Shown here: positions 7,790-15,759 of the stretch, in pieces
How the letters are laid out: each line of letters starts with the position of its first letter
Numbering within the stretch: position 1 is the stretch's first letter
DNA from: 62-47 sp051954235
GTDB taxonomy: Bacteria > Pseudomonadota > Alphaproteobacteria > Rhizobiales > Xanthobacteraceae
Length of the DNA stretch: 64,000 bases
Reading direction: 5' to 3'
Assembly: GCA_051954235.1 (NCBI GenBank)
Contig: JBQCHY010000004.1
Coordinates: 31,035-95,034, forward strand
Position numbers and translations under genes: made by a program
The notes under the pieces: model-generated
The model's input: the letters and a program-made list of their open reading frames with translations, nothing else
The model's database searches: none
What the model was told of the DNA's origin: nothing

Positions 7790-9049
7790 ATGAATGTAGA
7801 GGCGCCGCGGCAGCAGTGGGCGAACCTCATCGGGCCCGGTCGGGTTCACGGCTCGCTTTATTGCGACCCCGAAATCTTCAAAGTCGAGCTTGAGAAGATC
7901 TGGTATCGGACCTGGGTCTACGTCGGGCACACCAGCGAAATTCCCAACTGCAACGACTTCGTCACAAAATCGATCGGCCCGATGCCGGTCCTGATGGTGC
8001 GGGATCGCGAAGGCGAAGTCCGGTTGCTGCTGAATCGCTGCCCGCATCGCGGCAATGCCGTCTGCGTCGTCGAGAAGGGCAATCGCGCCTCGTTCACCTG
8101 TCCCTATCATTCCTGGACCTTCGCCAATGACGGCCGGCTGATGGGATATGCGTTTCCCGACGGCTACGAAGGTGTCGAGAAGTCGACGCTCGGTTTGAGC
8201 GCGGTGCCGCGCATCGCGATCTACAAGGGATTTGTCTTCGGCAGCATGGCTGCGGAGGGACCGACGCTGGAGGAACATCTCGGCGGCGCGCTCCGCGCCA
8301 TCGATCAGCTTTGCGAGAATTCTCCGGAAGGGGAAATCGAACTGACGGCGGGGTTTCTTCGCCATCGTACCAAGGCGAACTGGAAATTCATCCTCGAGAA
8401 CGAATGCGACGGCTATCATCCCGGCTTCGTGCACGCGTCGATCTTCTCCATTGCCGACAGTAAGATCGGCGAGCTTTACGGCGGAGAATCCACGGCGCTG
8501 ACGCGCGATTTCGGCAACGGCCATACCGAAGTGGATCTGCGTCCGGAGTTTCGCCGGCGCGATGTGCCGCTGAGCTGGTTCGGGACCAATACCGAGCGGC
8601 TGCCGGGCTATGCGACTGCGATGGAAGCGGCATACGGCGTGGACCGTGCGCGGAAAATCATGATCGATGGCACGCCGCACACGATGATCTTTCCGAACCT
8701 GTTTATTGCCGAGATACAACTGTTCGTCATTCAGCCCATCGCGGTCGATGAGTCGATTCAGCACGTCACCGCGCTGCAATTCAAGGGCGCGCCCGACTTC
8801 AACAAGCGGATGCGGCAGCAGACGATGGGGTCGGTGGGACCGGCCGGCTTCCTGTTGGCGGACGACACGGAAATGTACGAGCGCAACCAGCGTGGCCTCT
8901 CCATCCGAGATCCCGAATGGCTGTTCCTCAATCGCGGTGTGCATCGCGAGCGTCGCGACGAAAACGGCTTTCTCGTCGGGCACGCCACCGACGATCTGCC
9001 GTCGCGGGGCATCTGGCGTCACTATAAGTCGCTGATGGAGGCGGAGTAA
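7790..9049 (+). CDS. Rieske ring-hydroxylating dioxygenase, alpha subunit
   Basis: Large catalytic subunit, 419 residues. The Rieske [2Fe-2S] ligands are Cys84-Pro-His86 and Cys104-x2-His107. The mononuclear iron site has bridging Asp207 and ligands His210 and His215 in CDGYHPGFVH, with an acidic third ligand likely at Asp358 or Asp359 in LADDTEMYE. The family adds both atoms of O2 to an aromatic or related substrate, giving a cis-dihydrodiol. GGGAGGA lies ten bases before the ATG. Its TAA shares an A with the start of the beta-subunit gene (TAATG), so translation is coupled. The substrate is not readable from sequence; the CoA-ligase and importer nearby suggest an acid. Confidence 0.93.
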   Translation: MNVEAPRQQWANLIGPGRVHGSLYCDPEIFKVELEKIWYRTWVYVGHTSEIPNCNDFVTKSIGPMPVLMVRDREGEVRLLLNRCPHRGNAVCVVEKGNRASFTCPYHSWTFANDGRLMGYAFPDGYEGVEKSTLGLSAVPRIAIYKGFVFGSMAAEGPTLEEHLGGALRAIDQLCENSPEGEIELTAGFLRHRTKANWKFILENECDGYHPGFVHASIFSIADSKIGELYGGESTALTRDFGNGHTEVDLRPEFRRRDVPLSWFGTNTERLPGYATAMEAAYGVDRARKIMIDGTPHTMIFPNLFIAEIQLFVIQPIAVDESIQHVTALQFKGAPDFNKRMRQQTMGSVGPAGFLLADDTEMYERNQRGLSIRDPEWLFLNRGVHRERRDENGFLVGHATDDLPSRGIWRHYKSLMEAE

Positions 9050-9531
9050 TGGCGACCGACGGCCGCTTGTTGCAGGAGGTCAGCCAATTCCTCTATCAGG
9101 AGGCGCGGCTTCAGGACACCCACGCTTACGACGATTGGGAAGCGCTGTGGGATGATGATGCGGTGTATTGGGTGCCGGCCAATGGTGAGGATACCGATCC
9201 CGAAAGAGAAATGTCGTTTATCTACGACAATCGCTCGCGCATCTCGCTTCGCATCAAGCAACTGAAAACCGGCAAGCGCCATTCGCAGACGCCGCCGTCA
9301 AAACTCGCGCGGATCATCTCCAATATCGAACTGCTCGATTCGGCAGATAGCCAAATTCGTGTCACGGCCAATGCCATGATCTTTGAATCCAATATGCGCG
9401 GCGATACGGTGTGGGCGTCACGCAACGAATACACGCTACGGCGCGTCGGCGATGCGTTGAAGATGTCGCGCAAGAAGGTCGCGCTCGTCAATAACGACAA
9501 GCCGATCTACACGTTATCGTTTCTGGTCTGA
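9049..9531 (+). CDS. Rieske dioxygenase, beta subunit
   Basis: A 160-residue small subunit of the SnoaL/NTF2-like fold. It opens with the typical helix (SQFLYQEARLQDT), then YDDWEALWDDDAVYW, and ends with the family's SRKKVALVNND region. It has a structural role, assembling with the alpha subunit, usually as a3b3. Start and alpha-subunit stop overlap by one base, which fits fixed stoichiometry. The size is normal for the family. Confidence 0.92.
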   Translation: MATDGRLLQEVSQFLYQEARLQDTHAYDDWEALWDDDAVYWVPANGEDTDPEREMSFIYDNRSRISLRIKQLKTGKRHSQTPPSKLARIISNIELLDSADSQIRVTANAMIFESNMRGDTVWASRNEYTLRRVGDALKMSRKKVALVNNDKPIYTLSFLV

Positions 9532-9568
9532 TTGCGAAGCGTGACAACCCGTGTTGAGAGGACATTCG

Positions 9569-10384
9569 ATGAGCGAGACCACAGAGCAGTTGATCAGCGA
9601 AGGTCCCGTTCTCCTCTCGCTTGAAAATCATGTCGCGCGGCTGCGCCTCAATCGACCGCAACAGTCGAATGGCATCAGCATTGCGTTGCTCGAAGCCCTG
9701 CATCGTGCGGTGATGGCTTGCCACGGCGATCCGCGCATCCGCGCCGTTCTGCTCACCGGCGAAGGGCCGAATTTCTGCGCCGGTGGCGACGTCAAGGAAT
9801 TTTCCGCGAAGGGCGAGGGGCTGCCGGATTTCCTGCGCAAGGCGACCTCGTATTTGCAGATTTCCGCCGCCGGTCTCGTGCATCTCGATGCCCCGGTCGT
9901 CGTCGCTGTTCAAGGATATGCGACCGGCGGCGGCGGCCTTGGACTGGTCTGCGCGGCCGATATTGCGATCGCCGCGCAGTCGTCGAAGTTCATGGCCGGC
10001 ATGACGCGCGTCGGCATGGCGCCAGATGCCGGCATCTCGGTGACGTTGCCGCGCATGATCGGGTTTCGTCGCGCCATGGATATGATCCTGAGCAACCGGA
10101 TCGTCGACGCGCGGGAAGCGTTGGAGATGGGGTTGGTGAGCCGCGTGGTGGCTGACGCCGATCTCGAACAGGCAGCACTCGATCTCGCGCATCAACTGGC
10201 CGCCGGCGCACCTAAAGCGGCTGCCGCCGCGAAGCGCTTGTTGTGGAACGGCCTTGGTCTCGGCATCGATGCCTGCCTGCCTGAGGAAGCCCGAACGGTT
10301 TCGGAATTGTCTGGAACCGCGGATTCGCGCGAAGGCCTTGCGGCGGTGATCGAGCGCCGCAAACCGAATTTCGTAGGCCGTTGA
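9569..10384 (+). CDS. Enoyl-CoA hydratase/isomerase family (PaaG-like)
   Basis: A 271-residue crotonase-fold protein with oxyanion-hole segment NFCAGGDVKEF and TGGGGLGLVCAADI. Both hydratase glutamates are absent: the first position reads GGGGLGLV and the second GMTRVGMAPDAG. The Asp in PDAG is the hallmark of isomerases such as PaaG and delta3-delta2-enoyl-CoA isomerases. The likely role is therefore a double-bond or ring isomerisation of a CoA thioester after ring hydroxylation, not simple hydration. GAGAGG lies eight bases before the ATG at 9569. An SDR starts five bases after the stop. Confidence 0.82.
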   Translation: MSETTEQLISEGPVLLSLENHVARLRLNRPQQSNGISIALLEALHRAVMACHGDPRIRAVLLTGEGPNFCAGGDVKEFSAKGEGLPDFLRKATSYLQISAAGLVHLDAPVVVAVQGYATGGGGLGLVCAADIAIAAQSSKFMAGMTRVGMAPDAGISVTLPRMIGFRRAMDMILSNRIVDAREALEMGLVSRVVADADLEQAALDLAHQLAAGAPKAAAAAKRLLWNGLGLGIDACLPEEARTVSELSGTADSREGLAAVIERRKPNFVGR

Positions 10385-10388
10385 AGTC

Positions 10389-11138
10389 ATGATTAGCTCT
10401 GCCGTCAACGATCGATTGCGTGGCTGCCGCGCCATCGTGACCGGCGGAGCAAAGGGGATCGGCGCGGCCATCACGCGGCGCCTGATCGCTGAAGGCGTTG
10501 CCGTGCTGATCTGCGATCGCGATGTGGAAGCCGCCGCTGCGTTGGCAGACGAATGCGGCTGCGACGTTGTGTCTCTCGACCTGACCGATCATGCGGCCGT
10601 GGCGCGCCTCGGTGCCGAACATGGTCCGTTCGATATTCTGGTGAGCAACGCCGGCGTCGATCAGCACGCGTTCTTTACCAAAACGACGCCGGAGGAGTGG
10701 CGACGCTTGATCGCCATTAATCTGGAGGCGGCGTTTTCCGTGACGCAAGCGGTGTTACCGGGCATGCAGGCGGCGGGCTACGGTCGCGTTGTTTTTATCT
10801 CTTCCGAAGCCGGACGCATCGGCTCCAAGGGTGGTGCGGTTTACGCCGCTGCCAAGGGTGGACTGATCGCCTTCGCCAAATCGATCGCGCGCGAGAATGC
10901 CCGCTTCGGCATCACCTCCAATGTCGTGCTGCCGGGGCCGATCCGCACACCGATGCTTGACGCTGCGGTGGCTACAGGTGGCGCGAAGCTGCAAGCCGCG
11001 ATGGAGCAGGCGACGCTTCTCGGGCGTCTCGGCGAGCCGGAGGAAGTAGCTGCGGCAGTAGCCTTTCTGGCATCGCGCGAGGCGTCTTTCGTGACCGGTG
11101 AAGTGCTCGGCGTATCGGGCGGGATGGCTCTTGGGTAA
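10389..11138 (+). CDS. SDR oxidoreductase (candidate dihydrodiol dehydrogenase)
   Basis: A 249-residue classical short-chain dehydrogenase with cofactor motif TGGAKGIGAA, structural SNAGV, catalytic Ser in FISSEAG, YAAAK for Tyr-Lys and a normal PGPIRTP segment. It starts four bases after the crotonase stop, so it is in the same transcript as the dioxygenase. Position suggests oxidation of the cis-diol made by the dioxygenase, or of a 3-hydroxyacyl-CoA. Sequence alone cannot choose between these. Confidence 0.85.
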   Translation: MISSAVNDRLRGCRAIVTGGAKGIGAAITRRLIAEGVAVLICDRDVEAAAALADECGCDVVSLDLTDHAAVARLGAEHGPFDILVSNAGVDQHAFFTKTTPEEWRRLIAINLEAAFSVTQAVLPGMQAAGYGRVVFISSEAGRIGSKGGAVYAAAKGGLIAFAKSIARENARFGITSNVVLPGPIRTPMLDAAVATGGAKLQAAMEQATLLGRLGEPEEVAAAVAFLASREASFVTGEVLGVSGGMALG

Positions 11139-11195
11139 GAGCTGATGACGCTTGCATCGCCGCCTGCTGTGCTTGGGATGTGATGAGGTGAAGAT

Positions 11196-11951
11196 ATGAA
11201 GGTCTTGATCGTTTGTGCGACGATGAGCGAGCGTTCGTTCAATGCGTCGATGCTCGACACGGCAACCGCTTCGCTACAGGCCGCCGGTCATGAGGTCAGG
11301 CTTTCCAATCTACAGGCCATGAATTTCGATCCCGTCACACGCCCAGAAGATTTTATTGAACCGAAAGATATCGCGCACATCCGATACGATATCGAGCAAC
11401 GTTATGCGGTGGAGCAGGGTGCATTCTCTGACGATATCGCCGCCGAACTCGACAAGCTGATGTGGTGCGACTGCCTGATTTTGCAGTTTCCGCTCTACTG
11501 GTTTTCGCTCCCAGCGATCATCAAGGGATGGATCGATCGTGTTTTCGTCAACGGCGTCGTCTATGGCGGCGGCAAATGGTACGATCGCGGCGGGCTGAAG
11601 GGACGCCGCGCCATGTTGGCGTTTTCGACCGGCTGTTATCCGTCGATGTGCGGTCCGGACGGTATCAACGGTGACATGGATATCATTCTGTGGCCGATCC
11701 AGAACGGCATCTTGCGTTTTGCCGGCATGGACGTATTGCCGCCGTTTATTGCCTGGTCGGTGGCTTATAAAACCGACGAGGAGCGTCGGGATATGCTCGC
11801 GGACTATGCCGATCACTTGAAGCGGATCGACACCATGACGCCGCTCGATTTTCATCATCGCGACGACTTTACCAAGGAGTGGCGCCTAAAAGACGGCATT
11901 GCGCCGAGAGCACCCGGACAGATGGGTGCGCGTCCGATCAGGTTTTCGTAA
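11196..11951 (+). CDS. NAD(P)H:quinone oxidoreductase, flavodoxin-like (NQO1 family)
   Basis: A 251-residue flavoprotein of the NAD(P)H dehydrogenase (quinone) family. It opens with KVLIVCATMSERSFNASM (FMN/FAD phosphate loop) and has the family's QFPLYWFSLPAIIKGW and VVYGGGKWYDRGGLKG segments. It would reduce a quinone or similar redox-cycling product from ring oxidation in two-electron steps, protecting the cell or feeding the pathway. A GATGAGGTGA stretch precedes the start. The 3' end overlaps the convergent tetR gene by 14 bases, so the two genes are likely balanced against each other transcriptionally. Confidence 0.84.
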   Translation: MKVLIVCATMSERSFNASMLDTATASLQAAGHEVRLSNLQAMNFDPVTRPEDFIEPKDIAHIRYDIEQRYAVEQGAFSDDIAAELDKLMWCDCLILQFPLYWFSLPAIIKGWIDRVFVNGVVYGGGKWYDRGGLKGRRAMLAFSTGCYPSMCGPDGINGDMDIILWPIQNGILRFAGMDVLPPFIAWSVAYKTDEERRDMLADYADHLKRIDTMTPLDFHHRDDFTKEWRLKDGIAPRAPGQMGARPIRFS

Positions 11952-12531
11952 AGCCCTTGATGAACAGGTCGGCCGTGATGTCCGCATATTCCTGTGGCGG
12001 TACCGGTCCCTTGGGGTCGTACCAAGTGAAGGTGTAGTTGATGATGCCGAACAGCATCATCGTGTAGATCTTCTTAGTGCGCATGGTCAGGCGATGCTGC
12101 CGGTCGATGCGGATCAGGATGTCGGAAGCAAGCTCGGTGATTTTCCGTTGCTTTGCCACGATCCCGCGCTGTTGCTCCGGATTCAATTGATTGAGGTGAT
12201 TGAGAAGCACGACCTGCTCGTGGACGGATTCGGCATTCTTCGTCACCATTTCCCCGATCAGAACCCGGCATTGCTCGATGGGATTCTCGACCTTGGCCAA
12301 GGCGCTTTCGATCGCGTTGAAAAGAAACTCGACATGCTCGTCGAGAATGTGGAAAAGGATTTCTTCCTTCGACTCGAAGTAGTGATAGAGCGCGCCGCGC
12401 GAGGATTCGCACGCTGTCGCCAGGTCGATGATCGTCGTGCCCGCGTAACCTTTCTGCGCAAACAGCGCGGCTGCCTGCTTCAGGATGTTGCGGCGGACTT
12501 CGGGATAGTTCTGCGACTGTGTGCGCGCCAA
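11938..12531 (-). CDS. TetR-family transcriptional regulator
   Basis: A 197-residue repressor. The N-terminal helix-turn-helix runs over residues 12-58 (ILKQAAALFAQKGYAGTT, then SRGALYHYFESKEE). The C-terminal ligand domain ends with a FTWYDPKGPVPPQEYA segment seen in many acyl-CoA-responsive TetR proteins. It faces the dioxygenase operon and lies next to the start of the transport operon. An inverted repeat of nine bases lies directly upstream of its start (12542-12577), which suggests autoregulation. A CoA thioester or aromatic acid ligand is an inference. Confidence 0.88.
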   Translation of the reverse strand: MARTQSQNYPEVRRNILKQAAALFAQKGYAGTTIIDLATACESSRGALYHYFESKEEILFHILDEHVEFLFNAIESALAKVENPIEQCRVLIGEMVTKNAESVHEQVVLLNHLNQLNPEQQRGIVAKQRKITELASDILIRIDRQHRLTMRTKKIYTMMLFGIINYTFTWYDPKGPVPPQEYADITADLFIKGFTKT

Positions 12532-12541
12532 GAATCGTCTC

Positions 12542-12577
12542 CGGTCGGTTGCGCCACGAATACCCTAAAACCGACCG
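12542..12577. promoter_or_regulatory. Inverted-repeat candidate operator of the TetR gene
   Basis: CGGTCGGTT (12542-12550) and AACCGACCG (12569-12577) are exact inverse complements, 18 bases apart, starting 11 bases upstream of the tetR start codon. The sequence and place fit a TetR half-site pair for autorepression. The right copy continues AACCGACCGTTCG. Related AAACCGGAC and AAACCGGAT boxes occur at 7712 and 6364 near the flavin reductase and dioxygenase starts. Confidence 0.55.
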
Positions 12578-12818
12578 TTCGCTCAACTTATTAAAGTGTA
12601 AAAGCCGCAACGGCATGGCGCAAACCAGTGGAGCTCCACCGCGAATAACCGCGGTCTTCTGCGTTGAAAGACGCACAAAATTCCAGGATGTGTCATCAGC
12701 CGTCTTCAATCTTTGCGCTGGGACAAAAAATTAATTGAACGGATATCCGGGTTATATTAGTATCTAGACATCGCCGATGACAGCCCGCCCAAAGGGTCGT
12801 CGCGGAGGGGAGGACAGC

Positions 12819-14132
12819 GTGGATACGAACGCGGATTACGATGCTATCGTCATCGGTGCGGGTGCCGGCGGATGCTGCGCGGCGGCGCGGCTGGCCCACG
12901 GCGGGCTTCGCACTCTTCTCATCGACGATCATGATCGGGTGGGTGGGCGGGCCTCGACCGAAATCATCGATGGTCATCTGGTGAATATCGGCGCAATCGC
13001 GCTGGAATTCGGAGGGATCTTCCAGGATACATTCGAACTCGTCGGCGCGGACTTCCCGGTACGAATGCCCAGTCCCGCCAATGCCTTCTATCTGGATCGC
13101 AAGGTTGTGGACGTCGGTCGCGGTGGTTGGTCGATGCTGCTCGGTGGCCTGACCAAGCAAGCCGCCCGCATTCTCGAGCAATTCGCACAGGCGAAATCCG
13201 GAAGTCTTCCCGATGGCCGCATGTCGACCAAAGACTGGCTGTCGGGTTACACGAAAAACGAAACTGTCCACGCCATCTTCCGCAATCTGTGCGCGGCGAT
13301 TTTCGCGGCCAACGCGGATGAACTGCCCGCTCGTGCGTTCCTGACCTATTTCACCTCGAAGGGTGCATTCAAGAAATTCGGCTTCCATCCGGAAGGCACG
13401 ATCGGCGCATGGAAGGCGCTTGCGGCTGCCGTCGAGCGAAATGGCGACGTGTGGCTCGAGACGCGAGCCGAGACGATCGAGGTCGAGAACGGCGCGGCGA
13501 AGGCCGTCGTCATCAATCGCAACGGGACGCAAACGCGGCTGGTCTCCGACATCATCGTCAGCAATGCCGGCCCCAAGGCGACAGTGGCGCTCGCAGGGGC
13601 GGAGCATTTTCCTGATGACTACATCGCGCGGGTGAAGCGCGACCTGAAGCCCGCCGCGAACATCGTGTTCAATTTCGCCTCGCGCGAGCCGCTGCTCAGC
13701 GCGCCGGGCATCGTCACATTCGGCAAGACGCGACGTTTGTGTAATCTCGCGAACCTGACCGCGAGTTGCCCCGAACTCGCGCCTTCCGGTTGGCATCAAT
13801 ACGTCGCCTATGCCGTCCCCGTTCCGGCGCTGGGCGATTTCAACGAGAGCGAAGAGGTTGCGATCGCGCATGAAGACCTGCGCGAACAGTTTCCGGGTTT
13901 CGACCACAAGGTGAAAATGCTGTCGGTCCGGGTGATGCGTGGCGATTGGCCGGCGCAGCGCTCGTGCGCCGGCTACGATCTGCCGCGCGAAACCGGCATC
14001 GCGGGGCTGTGGTGCGTCGGCGATGCCGTGAAGGAATACGGCAACGGCGGCACGCAAGCCTGCGCCGAGACTGCGAAGCTCGTGGTCGATGATATTCTCG
14101 CGCGACGGCGCCACCGGTCGGCCGCCGAATGA
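12819..14132 (+). CDS. FAD-dependent phytoene-desaturase-like oxidoreductase
   Basis: A 437-residue NAD(P)/FAD-binding protein of the phytoene desaturase/amine oxidase superfamily. The dinucleotide motif is VIGAGAGGCCAAARLA near residue 11, followed by DRVGGRAST, and it ends with LWCVGDAVKEYGNGG. I choose the GTG at 12819 because the strong GGAGGGGAGGA lies just upstream; an ATG at 12777 has no such site. The stop overlaps the LivF start (ATGA), so the gene leads the transport operon. Members desaturate or isomerise alicyclic and polyene substrates, so a role in modifying the imported compound is plausible but unproven. Confidence 0.8.
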   Translation: MDTNADYDAIVIGAGAGGCCAAARLAHGGLRTLLIDDHDRVGGRASTEIIDGHLVNIGAIALEFGGIFQDTFELVGADFPVRMPSPANAFYLDRKVVDVGRGGWSMLLGGLTKQAARILEQFAQAKSGSLPDGRMSTKDWLSGYTKNETVHAIFRNLCAAIFAANADELPARAFLTYFTSKGAFKKFGFHPEGTIGAWKALAAAVERNGDVWLETRAETIEVENGAAKAVVINRNGTQTRLVSDIIVSNAGPKATVALAGAEHFPDDYIARVKRDLKPAANIVFNFASREPLLSAPGIVTFGKTRRLCNLANLTASCPELAPSGWHQYVAYAVPVPALGDFNESEEVAIAHEDLREQFPGFDHKVKMLSVRVMRGDWPAQRSCAGYDLPRETGIAGLWCVGDAVKEYGNGGTQACAETAKLVVDDILARRRHRSAAE

Positions 14133-14977
14133 GGGCGCTTGTCGACAGCGCGGACGCCCCGTCCCAGCGCATGCCGGGCCGGCCGCTGCTTGAGATCAAC
14201 AACCTGAAGATTGTCTACGACGGTGCGATCGAGGCAGTGCGCGATGTCTCGCTGACCGTACCGGAAGGCGCAATCGTGGCGCTGCTTGGATCGAACGGCG
14301 CCGGCAAATCGACGGTTCTCAAGACGGTATCCGGTGTTCTCGCCACCGAGGAGGGCGAGATCGAGAAGGGCGCCGTTGTATTCGAAGGTGCGCCGATCTC
14401 TAACCGCCGTGCCGAGGAGATCGTGCGCTGCGGCCTGATCCAGGTGCCGGAAGGCCGACGGCTGTTCGTGAACATGACGGTGGAAGAAAATCTGATGATG
14501 GGCGGCTATCTGCAGTCGCCTTCACGCATGCGGGAACTGCGCGACGTGGTGTTCGATCTGTTCCCGCGGGTTGCCGAACGACGCAGCCAGATCGCCGGCT
14601 ATCTGTCCGGTGGCGAGCAGCAGATGGTGGCGGTCGGTCGCGCTTTGATGGCATCTCCGAAACTGTTGGCGCTGGACGAACCGTCGCTTGGCCTTGCGCC
14701 GCTGATCATCGATGCGATCTACGACATCGTCGCACGTCTGCGTCGCGAGATGGGCATGACCATTCTTCTCGTCGAGCAGAGCGCGGCGCACGCGCTCGCG
14801 GTCGCGGACTATGCTTACATTCTCGAGAATGGGCGGATCGTGCTCGACGGCGACGCCGCAAAACTGTCTCGCAACGCCGAGGTGCAGGAATACTACCTTG
14901 GTCATAGCGGAACAGGCGAACGCAAGAGCTTCCGCGACGTCAAGCACTACAAGCGACGCAAGCGATGGCTGTCGTGA
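14129..14977 (+). CDS. livF: Branched-chain-type ABC transporter ATPase LivF
   Basis: A 282-residue ATPase with Walker A GSNGAGKS, ABC signature LSGGEQQM, Walker B LALDEPS and the LivF-type VPEGRRLF and LGLAPLII segments. It powers a high-affinity importer of the hydrophobic amino acid transport family, which in soil bacteria often carries aromatic or dicarboxylic acids. The ATG overlaps the upstream stop (ATGA). A 33-residue tail after the normal end (YYLGHS) is rich in Lys/Arg and overlaps the next gene by 13 bases. Confidence 0.92.
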   Translation: MRALVDSADAPSQRMPGRPLLEINNLKIVYDGAIEAVRDVSLTVPEGAIVALLGSNGAGKSTVLKTVSGVLATEEGEIEKGAVVFEGAPISNRRAEEIVRCGLIQVPEGRRLFVNMTVEENLMMGGYLQSPSRMRELRDVVFDLFPRVAERRSQIAGYLSGGEQQMVAVGRALMASPKLLALDEPSLGLAPLIIDAIYDIVARLRREMGMTILLVEQSAAHALAVADYAYILENGRIVLDGDAAKLSRNAEVQEYYLGHSGTGERKSFRDVKHYKRRKRWLS

Positions 14978-15759
14978 CCGCGCCGCTGCTCAAAGTCGAA
15001 TCCGTATCACGGACGTTCGGCGGCCTCGCAGCCGTCAGCGACGTGTCGCTCGAGGTTATGCCCGGTCAGATCTTTTCGATCATCGGCCCGAACGGCGCCG
15101 GTAAGACTACGTTGTTCAACATGATTTCTGGCGTGCTTCGCACCTCGTCGGGGCGCATCACGATGGAGGGATGCGATCTTGCGGGCGTGCGGCCATGCGA
15201 TTTCGTGGCGCTCGGCATCGGCCGCACGTTCCAGAACCTTGCACTGTTCAAGCACGGCACCGTGGTCGAAAACATGCTGGTCGGCCGTCACCGGCACATG
15301 AAGACGACCGTGCTGGATTCGATTGTTCATTATGGCCGCTGCCGGCGTGAGGAAATCGCGGCGCGCCAGCGCATCGAGGAGATCATCGAGTTTCTCGAGA
15401 TCGAAGCGATCCGCGACAAGGTCGTCGGCAATCTGTCCTATGGTCAGCAGAAGCGCGTCGAGCTTGGGCGGGCTTTGGCGGCAGAGCCGAAAATTCTGCT
15501 GCTGGATGAAATCGTCGCCGGCATGAACCAGGAGGAGACCGAGGACGTCGCGCGCTTCATTCTCGATATCCGCGACGAATTGGGCATCGCGATCATTCTG
15601 ATCGAGCACGATATGCGGCTCGTGATGGATATTTCCGATCGGGTGCATGTCCTCAATTTTGGACGCACCGTCACGGAAGGCGTTCCGGACGAAGTGCAAA
15701 ATCACGCCGGTGTGAAAGAGGCCTATCTCGGCAAGGCGCGGGACCGGGCAGCGTCATGA
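14965..15759 (+). CDS. livG: Branched-chain-type ABC transporter ATPase LivG
   Basis: A 264-residue ATPase paired with LivF. Walker A is GPNGAGKT, the signature is LSYGQQKRVELGRAL, Walker B is ILLLDEIVAGM, and the H-loop is LIEHDMRLVM. The length is normal. It begins inside the 3' end of livF and ends in a four-base ATGA overlap with the CoA-ligase gene, so expression is coupled with both. Confidence 0.92.
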   Translation: MAVVTAPLLKVESVSRTFGGLAAVSDVSLEVMPGQIFSIIGPNGAGKTTLFNMISGVLRTSSGRITMEGCDLAGVRPCDFVALGIGRTFQNLALFKHGTVVENMLVGRHRHMKTTVLDSIVHYGRCRREEIAARQRIEEIIEFLEIEAIRDKVVGNLSYGQQKRVELGRALAAEPKILLLDEIVAGMNQEETEDVARFILDIRDELGIAIILIEHDMRLVMDISDRVHVLNFGRTVTEGVPDEVQNHAGVKEAYLGKARDRAAS

